A DNA stretch of 64,000 nt from Undaria pinnatifida (lineage: Eukaryota > Sar > Phaeophyceae > Laminariales > Alariaceae), in assembly GCA_012845835.1 (NCBI GenBank), contig JABAKD010000020.1, positions 4,920,720 to 4,984,719 on the forward strand. Reading direction: 5' to 3'. A model generated the notes under the pieces. The model searched no databases and had not been told where the DNA came from. It saw only the letters and a list, made by a program, of their open reading frames with translations. Positions within the stretch are counted from its first letter, which is position 1; the number at the start of each line of letters is the position of its first letter. A program made the position numbers and the translations under genes. Shown here piece after piece: positions 33,101-44,900 of the stretch.

Positions 33101-33339
33101 CACGCACACCTGGCACTTGTCCCAGGGCCTTCTCTCGTAACGGACAAGTCAAACTTGACATGCCAACACGCGACATCACCTTGCTGCCGTGCCGCATACA
33201 GGGACATAAAAAGTTACGCAAAAAACCCAACTTCAAACGACGCCCATGCTATGGTGGAGGGGCAGACCATTTTTTTTATGAGAAAGCTCCTCGCTTGGCC
33301 ATCTACCTATGTATACCTCTCCCAACAGTTTTTTTTTGG
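30148..33339. other. Convergent intergenic region, first part
   Basis: No gene is recognised. It holds a family E-like fragment ending GAGTGCACC (30183-30222), a purine-rich GGGAGG tract (30230-30375) and the degenerate tandem array listed separately. The 197-codon plus frame at 30632-31225 and its minus-strand mirror frames look like chance frames. Confidence 0.5.
31080..31990 (+). repeat. Degenerate tandem array, unit roughly 70-80 bp
   Basis: Phrases such as GACGATAGCACTTGG, GGCTGTCGTTGATCGGTCAG and AATTGGTCGTTATTGCT recur about a dozen times with many substitutions. The array is old and noncoding. Confidence 0.6.
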
Positions 33340-33965
33340 GGGCGGGGGCGGGGTGTACTCAATTTGTGCACGGCCGTAGTCGTGTATCCTTAGATCCTCG
33401 CATTCTTATGCCGGGACGGAGCACGTCGTGTGTTCACCGATCAGGGGCAGACATTTTGCTTGTACCAAGCGCAAAGCGCCGTGAGATTTTCGGCGAGTCG
33501 CATGAACGGTGAACTGCATCCTTCCAAGTACCGCTCATAAGACGGACTTCGGCACCTTGTGCCTACTCTCTTGCTTATGGATGACAGCGCCAATGAGTTA
33601 CTTTGTTTTCTGGTGTGGCCACTCTAAAGACAGCAATGGGTATTTACTGTGTAACAGCCTCGTGAGTGCCTTTTGTAACCACATTCACACTAACGTGATG
33701 CGATCATTCCCCTTGTGCGGGGTTGGGGTTCTCCACCCCGCACAACATGATCTAACTCGATGACCATCAAGGTGACCGCCAAGAATAAAAATAAATAATA
33801 AAGTGCCCTGGTTGTCCATTAATAGCTCGTGCAGTGATGGGCGTGTGGCCGACCACAATCTTCATATAATGTTTTACAGCGTCGGTGCCAACCGAGGCCA
33901 ACTTTTATACGGGGAGGGGACAGGGCACGTCGGGTTTTCACCCCAATCAGGCGGATTTGGGGGGG
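33340..33965 (-). repeat. Repeat family E copy joined to family F, first of two direct ~600-bp blocks
   Basis: In plus-strand order it starts with a G-rich tract and GTGTACTC. Then come the inverted family E phrases, and then GATGACAGCGCCAATGAGTT, GTTTTCTGGTGTGGCCACTC and TTTTACAGCGTCGGTGCCAA. The whole order is repeated at 36540-37160. Confidence 0.65.
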
Positions 33966-36539
33966 GCGGGGGGGGGGGGGGGCGAGGATGCTTCCGATCA
34001 GGACTACGATACAAGAGGCGGCACCCCGTCTTCCTCTACTGGGTTTGGGCCACGCCGACATCAAAGCGAGTTCAAGCGATTTGTTTGGCGCAGTGTCATG
34101 GATGGCTAAATAACCACTTCATGAATTGCGGATTCATACACCGCAAAAATTAGAAATTACAGCTTGAGAGGCCGCAAAGGAACAGGTGGGGGGGGTCCAC
34201 TCAGCGCGAGTAACAACCCCGACGAGCCCCCCCCCCCCCCCCCCGAAGAATACGAGGCCCCAAAAGCGACTGTCCCCCCTTGCCGGAGAACGCATGTGCG
34301 CGCTACGATAGAGAGATAGCACGTATTTTTTGTCTGAAATAATTTTTATGGTTTCTGAACGATGGGGCTCCTTAATTAACCCACATCTCAATCGTCGGAA
34401 TGTTTGGTCATTATCTTTCCATGACTATCGTCGTGTACCTTGGCCAAATATGTGGGATTTTTTGTCCGGTATGATGTGTAGCAGGGGGGAAAATTATCAC
34501 AATGAGCCATCCCACGCAGGGGGGGGGGGGATTAGACAAAATATTTCTGGGTATAACATTTTAGACCCATTTCCAACTCTCCGCGCAATTTTTTTTCTAG
34601 TCTATCTGTAGCTCCCAAGTGTTTTGTCCGCCATGCCTGCAAAAGTGTTTGTGGTTAAGGAGCCCCGTCGTTAACTACGCCTTGTCAAAAAATGATACCT
34701 GGTATACCTTCAAAACATTTAGCATTCGTCACTCGTCAACGGGGGGGTCACTTTTTTTTTTTTCTTCTTCTTCTTTTGCAGCGTGGCTCGGGGGCAATTC
34801 CGCGAGAGTGACCCACACTGTTCCTTTGCGATCGTAAGCCTTCGCAGTGCGCGGTGTCGTCATTTTCTTTTTCATGTGAATCCGCATTGAAATGAGCGTA
34901 GCTAGATACGCCGCGCCAAGAAAATCGCGCGTCAAGTCTTTTCGTCAAGAAGTGAGCTACACACAGAGTCACTCGTGCGAGTGGCTCATGTCCAGTAGCG
35001 CTGTTGGAACAAAAAGCAGGGTGCCCTTCCTACCGTAGCCCCGGTCGGGTGCGGTACGTTGCAGTATAGCAGAGGCACTCCTTTAGAGGGCACACACGGG
35101 TTGCCCTTTTTGGACCGAAACGCTTCTGGCCTTCTGATTGAGGTTGAGCTCCCCAAGAGCGACGAGCTAACGGTCAGTCTGATGATTTTTACGAGAGTAC
35201 ACGATTCTCGTTTTTGGACTGAAGGGCACGGGCGCTTGGCCGGGTTGCGCGAACGAATGCGAACTCGCTTAGAAGTCATCTTATGGGGTGATATATTGGG
35301 CTCTTCGTCTTGAGAGCTCAGGAACGTTCGGCATGCGTCCCCTAACTAACGTTGGATGGCTTAGCATGACATCGGGAGAGGGAAGAGGAGCGGTGAGGAG
35401 TGCAGGGGAAGCGAAGCGACGGCAGGGTGTGAGTGTCGGCGAGAGAGTGGGCCGAATCGGCGTCGCGGTATTTTCATTTTCTTTCATCGTCGAGTCATAC
35501 AAACAAAGGCGACCCAGCGTTTCGCGAAGGGCAACAGATGGACTCCATCTCGATCGATTTCAATTTCGCAATCGATTGATTTCGCGCATTGCAGCTCAAC
35601 GGCGAGGTCGTTGCAACGAAGCAGCAAGAAAAAAAACAGTCACAGCAACATAAAGCAAACGCCCCTTTTTCCCGCGAGGTCCGCAGCTCTCTACCCCCCC
35701 CCGGTCTCCCCCGGGCGAGGGCGAATAACCGGCCGTTTCGTGAATGCGTTTTTTTCCATGTTTTCAGGCGAGTTTTAGCCTGCTTTGTTTTATCAGCAGC
35801 AGCGGTTCAAGCGAGAAAACCGTACCGATTCTACCCCCGACCGCTCTGTCGCACCGCTCTGTCGCAATCATAGGGTTAGCAAAAACTCGAACTCCAAGCA
35901 CACTCCTCCCCTCTCCCCGCCATAACGCAAGCAAAACGAAAACGACCAAAAGAGGTGAAACAACTACAACCATCAATACCAACTGCGCAAGATAGCGGGT
36001 GAGTGCGCGTTTCATATATCTAGATCGTCTCTCTTAAACATAGAAACTATTCAATGTCTTGGATTAGCATGCCTTAATTAACTCTCACCAACGCCGCTTC
36101 CACCTCTACATATGCGTTTCTCCTTTAGAAACTTTATGCTTACTGTGGTGCTAACGACGACACTATACGATGGCGTGCGCCCAGCAATATGCCATGCCCC
36201 CGCCCCCAGGACAAAGACAAAGAGAGCCGTGCGCACGACCCGCCGGCAGGCCTGGTCTCCTCTGACCCTCCCTCCTATAGAGAAGGAGGCGTCGCCCGTG
36301 TGCTCACTGTTGTGCTTTCATTCGGAGGTTTCTACCCGCAAAAGCAGAAACTTTTTTTTTTTTTTTTTTTTTTTCCTGACGATCTGATTCAATCCCGACA
36401 AAACAGAACGAAAAGCAAAGCAAAACCGACCCCTAACCAGCAAAACAAATTAAATCAATCCAAACAAAAAACCAAAACAGCCTTCTCGTTGAACGAACCG
36501 AAGCGGAGGGTTGGGGAAGGGAGGGGAGGCGAGGGGCTT
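33966..36539. other. Convergent intergenic region, second part
   Basis: No gene is recognised. It holds poly(G)/poly(C) tracts (33970-33982, 34229-34244, 34520-34530), a repeated GGTTTCTGAACGATGGGGCTCC phrase (34350, diverged at 32608) and a long poly(T) (36353-36374). The 35059-35313 plus frame and its complement are not recognised. Confidence 0.45.
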
Positions 36540-37160
36540 TTTTGCATGGCCGTAGTCATGCGACCATAGACCCTCGCATCCCTACTATGCCGAGACGGGG
36601 CACGTCGGGTTTTCACCAAACAGGCAGACATTAGCTTGCACCACGCGCGAAGCGCCGTGAGATGTTCGGCGGGTCGCATGAACGGTGAACTGCATCCTTC
36701 CAAGAACCGCTCGTAAGACGGACTTCAGCACCTTGTGCTTACTCGCTCGTAAGACGGACTTCAGCACCTGTGCCTACTTCCTTACATGTAGATGACAGCG
36801 CCGATGAGTTACTTTGTTTTCTGGTGTGGCCACTCCAGAGACAGCAATGGGTATTACTATGTAACTGCCTCGTGGGTGCCTTACCACATGTTCACACTAA
36901 GTTTCGATGCGATCGTTCCCCTTGTGCGGAGCTAGGGTTCTCCACCTTGCACAATATGACCTAACTCGATGACCGTCAGGGCGATCGCCAAAAAAAGAAG
37001 AAAAAATAAGGTACCCTGGTTGTCTAGCTCACGCAGTGATTGGCATGTTTTACAGCGTCGTCGCCAACCAACGCCAACCCTAACATGCATATAATGTTTT
37101 ACAGCGTCGGTGCCAACCGAGGCCAACTGTTATCTATAGAGCGGGGAGGGGGGGGGGAGA
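36540..37160 (-). repeat. Repeat family E plus F, second ~600-bp block
   Basis: This matches 33340-33965 through GGCACGTCGGGTTTTCACC, CGGGTCGCATGAACGGTGAA, GATGACAGCGCCGATGAGTT and TTTTACAGCGTCGGTGCCAA. An 18-30 bp piece is duplicated internally (GTAAGACGGACTTCAGCACC at about 36714 and 36749). Confidence 0.65.
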
Positions 37161-37353
37161 AAACAATCGGGCATTGACAAGACGCTCCTGCTTCGAGTGA
37201 GCAAAAACAAAAAAACCAACTAAACCAAGTCACTCAAAACTCAAACCAAACCGAATGGAATCACACCAACCTCGACCAGATCAAATAAAAAAAGAGCAAA
37301 AATTAAATCAACCCAACAAAATCAAACACTCTGGTCAAATTGCGCCAACTAAA

Positions 37354-37460
37354 TCACTGGAAGGACACCCCGAACCCGAACTGTATTGGCCTTTCTCGCG
37401 GCAAGTCCAGCGGTGACCGCCGCAGCACGTGTGCGTAGTTGATCTCCAGCCGGCCCACGC
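37354..37460 (-). CDS. SAM50: SAM50 exon 10, C terminus (residues 456-490)
   Basis: It encodes VGRLEINYAHVLRRSPLDLP, RERPIQFGFGVSFQ and a TGA stop. R-L-E-x-N-Y and the Q-F-G-x-G-[VI]-x-F end are characteristic of SAM50 and include the last-strand beta-signal. The acceptor is gcaag|GC, phase 1. Confidence 0.83.
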
Positions 37461-40400
37461 CTTGCGCACGTTCGTTTTTCGTTTTCATTTTCATGTGCGT
37501 TTTCATGTTCGCGTGCGTTTTAGTTTTAGTTTTCGCGGTCGTTTTCGTGCCGTTTTTTCATTTTTCATGTTGGATCCATTTCGTTTTTGCAGAAAAAACA
37601 GGCCATTTTCGCAGTAGCGGCAAACAAAGGGCCAGAAGAGAACCCGCAGCAAACAACAAGCGAGCGCGGCGGCGGGCAGGGGGTAGGAGGCAGCAGGGGG
37701 GGGGGGGGGGGAAGGGTTAACCACGGAGAGGGTTGGTTCAACGAGGTATTTAGTATTTACTCTGTCACCGTGTCTGCGCCTTTGGTAAAAAGCCGTCGCG
37801 ACGGTCGATTGTTGGCGTTATTGAACTTCACTTTATTCAATGAAAACCTGGTGTAACACATAATACCGTGGTATTATTTTGTGTGGACAGCCAGCAAGGT
37901 ACTGTAACGATGGTCTAAATTGCCCATGGAAATAAACAATCTGCTTCACCAATACTACTAAGAATACTGCACCACGTCGTATACATGCAATACACAGCAC
38001 GTACTACTATAAGTCGCGAGGCTCCAAAGCCAGCGAAGTGCTTGTAGATCGCTACAGCAGAAGTGTGGTTCAATGGCGACGCGTTTCTTCCGAGGGGAGG
38101 GGGGAGGGGGGGGGGGGAGGGGAAGCGCTAACGCTCGCGGTGAGTGCATGTACCGAAAAAAAGTTGTTCCTTCGAAAAATAACTCGGAGTGCGCCTCTAT
38201 TGCTGGGGAGTATTTATCAATGCTTCTAGCAATAACATGCGTGCTACGATATAGCAAGCCCTAAGCGGTCTGAGTAAGATGGTTTTCCGATATAATAAGG
38301 CGATCATAACCGCTTGGCGCGACCGGGGAATTGCAGTCATAACTTGGAATGAATGAGACGGCTCTCCTCAACAACGCGGTCACGTTGCTCTGGCACACCA
38401 CCGCGTTACGGGGGGACTCCTACTTGTAGGTGTACGAGTAGCACTTTTTGCTCATTTTTTTTTCTTCTGATTGGCGTTTCTCCTCAGCTAAAGCAACACA
38501 AACGAACACACCACCCAAGGCCGAAGCCACGCTAGGGCGGGGTACCCCAAAATCCACTTCCGGGTTTTCACCACTCGCACGAGCGACTCCGTACCCCCCC
38601 TCACTGACAAAGAGACAAAGAGGCATGTTTTTTTCGGCGCAGCGTAGCTTGCCTCTCCATTTGCGGATTCATATCACACAACGAAAACAGCACGAAACGT
38701 CGAGCGCTTGACACTGCGAAGAAACAGGGGGGCCATGTCACTCGCGCGAGTGACCCCGAGCCAAAAACGGGCTCCAAACGTGACCCCCCCCACCGTAGCT
38801 TTGGTTCTAATCGTATACCCTACAGTAGGCTACATTAGGTCACAGTAGGTTACAGTAGGTTACAGTAGGTTACAGTAGGTTACAGTAGGCTACAGTAGGT
38901 AATGGGAGTGTGCCTCGGCTTGCACCATCGTTTCTTCTTCGGGTGAGGTTGTATAGAATTTTACCAACAGAGGAGACTGAAAGAATCCAGCTGCACCCTC
39001 ACCGTACGATCAGTACTTTCACTAGCACAATCAGTGCTACTATGAGTAGTACTATCAGTAGCACCATTAGCCGCATGCGTCGGATCCCACACGAAAAACA
39101 AAAACACAAAAAAACAGCACGATACCAGGCGTGTATGACCTAAAGACATCAGAAACTGAGAGTAAACACAACTCGCATACGCACATATCATATGCGATAT
39201 GCTTAAAACCCTTTTTTACCCCACGGCATTAAACCCGCAAGTCGATAGTGAAGGTGAACTCGTAAAGCGCTCAACTAGCAACATAGTACACCAGGCGGCA
39301 TAGAGTCTGCATGGACAGCGCGTCTCGTCTTACTCACCCATGAAGTTCCACGCAGCGGCAACCCCAACCGACACCCTCGTGTCCCGCGCGTACTGACTAA
39401 GGGGCGTTTCCCACGTCGTCAAGTTCCCCAGGTTGGCAAACAGGTAGCCCCGCCACCCCGCGTCCGCCATCGCCGGAAAAGGGAACGGAAACCCCAACGA
39501 TGCCGAGGCTGAAGAAGAGAGGGAGAGGGGGATGTGGGTGGAATGGGTGGGTGTGGGGCAAGCGAGCGGCGAAACAGGCGAGGAGGGCAAAAGGGGAGGG
39601 CCCATCCCAGAAGAAACCAAACGCTGTGAGATTCGGAACGCTATTGCGTGCAGCTGCCTACAGGAGTATACACATAGGAGACGTAGGACAGCGAGCACAC
39701 ATAGGCCGGTCTTGCGTTAACATGTTATCAATATATATATATATATGGGCGTAACATATACCAGTATGTGTATACACCGGAATATGTGCAAACCCTCAGC
39801 CGTTGGAAGAAGCACCCCTTCCCCTCTTGGTCAATTACAGCAAACACGACGACGACTACGACAACACTTGATCGAGTGCAGACCACGACGCTGACACTTG
39901 ATCAACTACGGCAAACACGATCACGACGACAACCACCGTCACCGCCGCCACCGCCACCACCACCATCACCACCCCCACCACCACTCCGCCCAGAGCGGCC
40001 ACCACGTACCGCCCCCAAGCCCCCTCCCCCTGCCCTCCACTAAATCTGGACGGGTTGGCGTCGAGTGGCAACGACGCTGCAAAGCAAGCCATCAGACCCG
40101 AGGCATGCAAATGGCAGCAGTCATTGCCCGCACACTCACCACAGAGGCCGACGGTAGGCACCATGCCATTGACGGCTCAAAACTCATTAGTCAGAAACCC
40201 CATCGACAACAGACACAACACATTGAGCATGAAACAACTCAAATCATCATTTTTTTGGTTTCCCATATCGAAAAACAAACCAGATATAGACATCAACTAA
40301 CTCAGCTAACTATCCCCCCCCCTCCACATATCATATCAGAGACCATATTTTGACATGAGATAAGCTCAACCAAGGCGCACTAAAGGGCATCGAGTAAAAC

Positions 40401-41892
40401 CAAGGAAAGGCGGAAGGAGTATGTCATAGCCACAAATAAAGTAAAATACAGCGAAGAAGAAGGGAACATGGACAGACGTAGCTGACAAAACAACCGAAGA
40501 CTACGATGGCGGGATGAAGAGGACGCGCGCGGGGATAAATTGATGCTGAAAGAAAAAAAACAAGCAGGAGTAGGCAAACACGACACTAGCCACGGTAAGG
40601 GCACAGAACGCAGAACGGTATGGTGGTCAGTAGATCGAACGGGAAGAGGGGAATACTGCAGCGAGTACAGCACTACGGCAAACTACGTACGCCCACAACC
40701 AACGAAATCTTCGATGCAGAATTTTCGAGAAGGAAATCAACACGTTGGCAGAGGCGAACGTAGATGAACCGGAAAGGTAATCCAGTGGTTTCAGAAGGAT
40801 CGCAGATAATTTTTTCACGAGGGAAGAAGTCAAGAATTGCCTAGTTAAACTCAAGAATAGGAAGGCAGCAGGGGCAGACCAAATAGTGAATTGATTGATG
40901 AAGCACGGGGGAGAAGGACTGCTTAGAGCCTGGTGGCTATCTTGCACACTAGGATTTGAAAAACCGAGTACGCACCGAAGAGGTGGAGAGAAGGAGTAGA
41001 AGTGAAGGTATCCAAGAAAAGACACAAGGCTGGCCCTGGGAACTATAGAGGCATAAAGCTACTACTATAGGCACCGTAGGAAAAACGTGCTGCATTCATT
41101 TTGAATGATATGATAAAAAAACAATTATGGAGAGAGAAGTAAAGTATAAGGGAAGGGCAACCAGGGGTTAAGCCACACCTTAGCTGCCTAGACAATGTGT
41201 ACGCGTGAGGTAAGAGGTACGCCAGTAGTCGGGAGGAGGAGGAAGAAGGCGCACAGGGCTGCCCCTGTGGCAACGCAGACAAGAGTAAAACCCAATACTG
41301 GGGGGAATGCGAACTGTATAAGAAGGAGCGGAATGTCTTAAGGTGAGGAGATGAGGGAACTAGACGCATGTGACACGGACAAATTTGGCACACAAAATGG
41401 TAGCGAGAAAACGGTCGCTGTCCTAGCAGATAGATTCTAGGCACGGACGGCCAAACACGAAGGAGAACAAGATGAAGCAAAAAATTTAAGGTAATATGTG
41501 GAAGAAACGTACTGAGCCCCCAAACGTTGGACATGCCTCTAATAGGAGTGCGTAGGAACGGTGCTCCGTCTCGAAAGGGATGCGTAGTCATTGGTCAAAT
41601 TGCTACGGCAAGCACCAAATGAGTACGCCCCCCCTTGACATGCCCCCCCCACCCACGACTTTCACCATCACTAACCGGTGTACTTGATGTCCCCTCCAAG
41701 CGAGTCACCCCCCGGGCAGCCACCTTCCTCCTTCGGCGCTCGAGGTCCGACCCCATAAAAGGGGAACCCGCGCATTGTCATCGGTCCTCCGAGGTTGAAG
41801 CGGTCGCTGAAAACGGTGTGCTTACAGCGTCCGAGAGGCCTGTTATGATTGATCACCGTTGTCCCCATAGCCCACGAAAGAAAGAGGCGTGT

Positions 41893-41925
<33 letters not shown>

Positions 41926-44900
41926 TATGAAGCGTAAGAGGGGGGGCGAATGGTGAGGTGGTTCACGAAGCAAACATGCATGCGGAGGGAGAGGGAGGGG
42001 GGAGGAAGGGGGCGGAGGTAAAGGGTGACATGATTCGCGAACAAAGCGGGGGCGGGCAAGGGTTGCGGTAAGGAGGGGGTGCAGCCAATCCTGTCTTGGG
42101 CAGTATCAGGGAGGTAGCGGTGGCTGCAGGTACAACGGCAAAGACAGTTAAAACAGAGGCATGAACAGCAGCAATGCCATTAGTAGCAGCAGCAGTAGCG
42201 ACAAAAGCAGCCACAACCTCAGCAGCAATAGCGACCGCACCAAAACAGACAGACAGCAGAAGCAATGACACCATCACCACCATCGCCACCATCACTACTA
42301 CCACCACCACCAATGACGTCCCCCCCCCTCCCCCCCTTCGGCAACTAAAGACGCACGCAGTTCATGAAAGCCAAAATAGACACCAATAAGCGCGCGTCGC
42401 TTTCACACGTTTCGTTCCAATCCATCTCCGGTCGCGTGCCACGATGGAGGTGGCAACATTCCCACATCTCAGGCAGATCAGATCCATTTAGATGATCTAT
42501 AGATGATCTGCGCCTCTCAGGAAACGAAGATCCCTGGTCTATAAGGTCTACATGGCGTATAGATCATGTTGCCGGGTGGGAGCCAAATTACCTGAATGAT
42601 CTATGAACAGCACGTTTTTCCTGGGTTGGATCTGTGCTGCACAGATCCAACGCAACATACCATGCCGACATGTAGATGATCTAGATGATCTGTATGGTCA
42701 ATAGATGGTCTACATGGTTTGTATGATCTGTCCGAGGAGTGAACATGTCTGGCCAAAAACAAAAATCTGGCTGCCGGGGCTCCACAGCCGAGAAACTACC
42801 CGCTATGGTTGGAGTACCATTAGCGTTTTACGACGGGATTATTCGCCATGTTATAGGTATCTATTAACAGGCCATGGGATTATTCAATGGCTTGCAATTT
42901 CGTGATTTTATTTAACAGTGATTTGTCGGGTGAGGTATAGAACTCCCCATGCGAGGATCATCCGAAAAAGGGAGGGCACCCCGACCATGGACCGCTTGAG
43001 CGTGGGGAACGTCGCCCTCCGACCGCCAACCCATGCCGACCCGCCCTCTCACCGTATCGCCCCCCCCGAAGCGCAGAGGCTCAGAGAGATGGGGCTAGCG
43101 CTCGCTTCGCGCATGACGATGGCCAGGGGGAAGTGGCGCTGAAAGTCGAAGGTCCCCTTGAAGAAGCTCGTGTCTCCCATCAGCCCTGGGGTTGTTAGCG
43201 GCAGCGTTTGTGATGTTAGCGGTAGCGACAGTGTCAGCGTTAGGATAGTGTTAGCATTAGTAGCACCAGTGTGTAGGGACAGTGGTAGCATTAGCGATGG
43301 TGGTAGCGTCAGCGCTGATCTAAGCGATAGTGACATTTTAGCCTCAGCGCTGGTCTTGACGTTGGCCTTGAGGTGGTGGTAGCGTTAGCGCTGATTTAAG
43401 CGACAATGATATTTTGCCCTCAGCGCTGGTCTTAGCGTTGGCCTTAGCGTTGCCAGAAACGTTAGCGTTGGCGTCAGTGGCATTCTTGTTGGTGCCAATA
43501 GTGTTGGCGATAATGATAGCGTTAGAGCTAGCATCAGCGATAGTGTTAGCGTCAGCGTTAGCGTTAGTCGTAGAGTTGGTTTTAGAGTTGGCATTAGCGT
43601 TGGCAGTGGCAGATAGCAATCGCACTGCCGTTAGCGTTTGGCGTCAGTGGCGTTAGCGTTTGTAGCGTTAGTGATGGCGTTGGTGTTAGCGTTGACGTTA
43701 GCGCTGACCTAAGCGTTACATTAGCTGCGATAGCGTTGTTACCAGCCCCGCAGTGCCAGCGTTGGCGTTGTTATCACATTAGAGTTAACGACAGCTTTCG
43801 TCCACGACCGTCGTCTCGATACACACCGTGAGCGAGAAAATAAATAGTAAAAGTGACCCCAGAAACTCAAGAAATCAAAATCAGAATCTCACAATGAAAC
43901 GCACAAATCAACATCACACAGGGTAGGGCCACCCACCCCCGCTGCCATCGCCCAAATCCGACTGCAATCCGAGGTGTTCGCCCAATGTCACTCACCCCTG
44001 GCCTCGCTCTTTTCTGCAGTGAGAGGTAAAAGCTGTCACGAGATGAAAGCATAACCTAAAGCTCCTCAATCCTCCTCAGAATTGTTGGGGTGCGAGGGTC
44101 TATGGCCATACCACTACAGCCATCCATGAGACGAGTACACCCCCCCCTTGCCCCAACCTCGCCCCGCTTCCCAATCCCTACCCTTGAAAACACGGAAATA
44201 CGCCCCCCCTCCCCCTCCTCATCCCCCCCTCCCCCCAAGCGATGTCTGCCTGGTCGGTGAAAACCCGACGACCTCCATCCCGGCATTGTAGGGATGCGAG
44301 CGTCTATGGTCTTACGACTAAGGCTACGCATGAAATTAGTACCCCCCCCGCCCGCCCCCCGCAACCCCCCTCCCCCGCATCCCCTCCTCACCAGCGCCTT
44401 CAAAGGTGGACTGAAAGTAAGAACCCGCCGCCGGCACGAAAGGGTCATCCCGCCTGTCGTCGGTGAAAGTGTACTTCACGCTGCTCTTCACCGAAGGCTT
44501 GGCGCCCGCCACCACCCCCAGAGACGCCGCGTAGGCGTATGGAACTCCCGGGTGTTTTCGGGGCACAACGTCCCGAAGCCCCATCTCGAAAGCCAGGGCG
44601 TGGGCCCCGTCGAGGGTGCGGGCGGTGGCGGTGACGGCCCGCCGGTTCTCCAGGAGAGAGCAGAATTTTGTCAGGTCGGCCTGTGTTTGGGGCATGCCCA
44701 CAAGGATAGGCCGAGGGAGGACGGGGGGGTGGAAGGGGAGGGGGGGCAGAGTGTGTGGAAAGGGTTGCGATAGGTGTTTGAAGAGGGCAACAGATCACCA
44801 CTTTCCATGAATCTTACCAGGTACTATAGTAGGTAACTATCACGCGAAATACTTGCACCTGTCTCTGACTACCTCAGTGCGCCCACGCAAGAGAGGGCAC

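Noticed and set aside
41043-41591. 182-codon minus-strand ORF
   Set aside because: It is the complement of the decayed reverse transcriptase on the plus strand and has the Ser/Leu/Pro bias of an antisense frame.
43414-43656. Ala/Leu/Val-rich ORF resembling a membrane protein
   Set aside because: It comes from the GTTAGC hexamer-derived array and is open on both strands.
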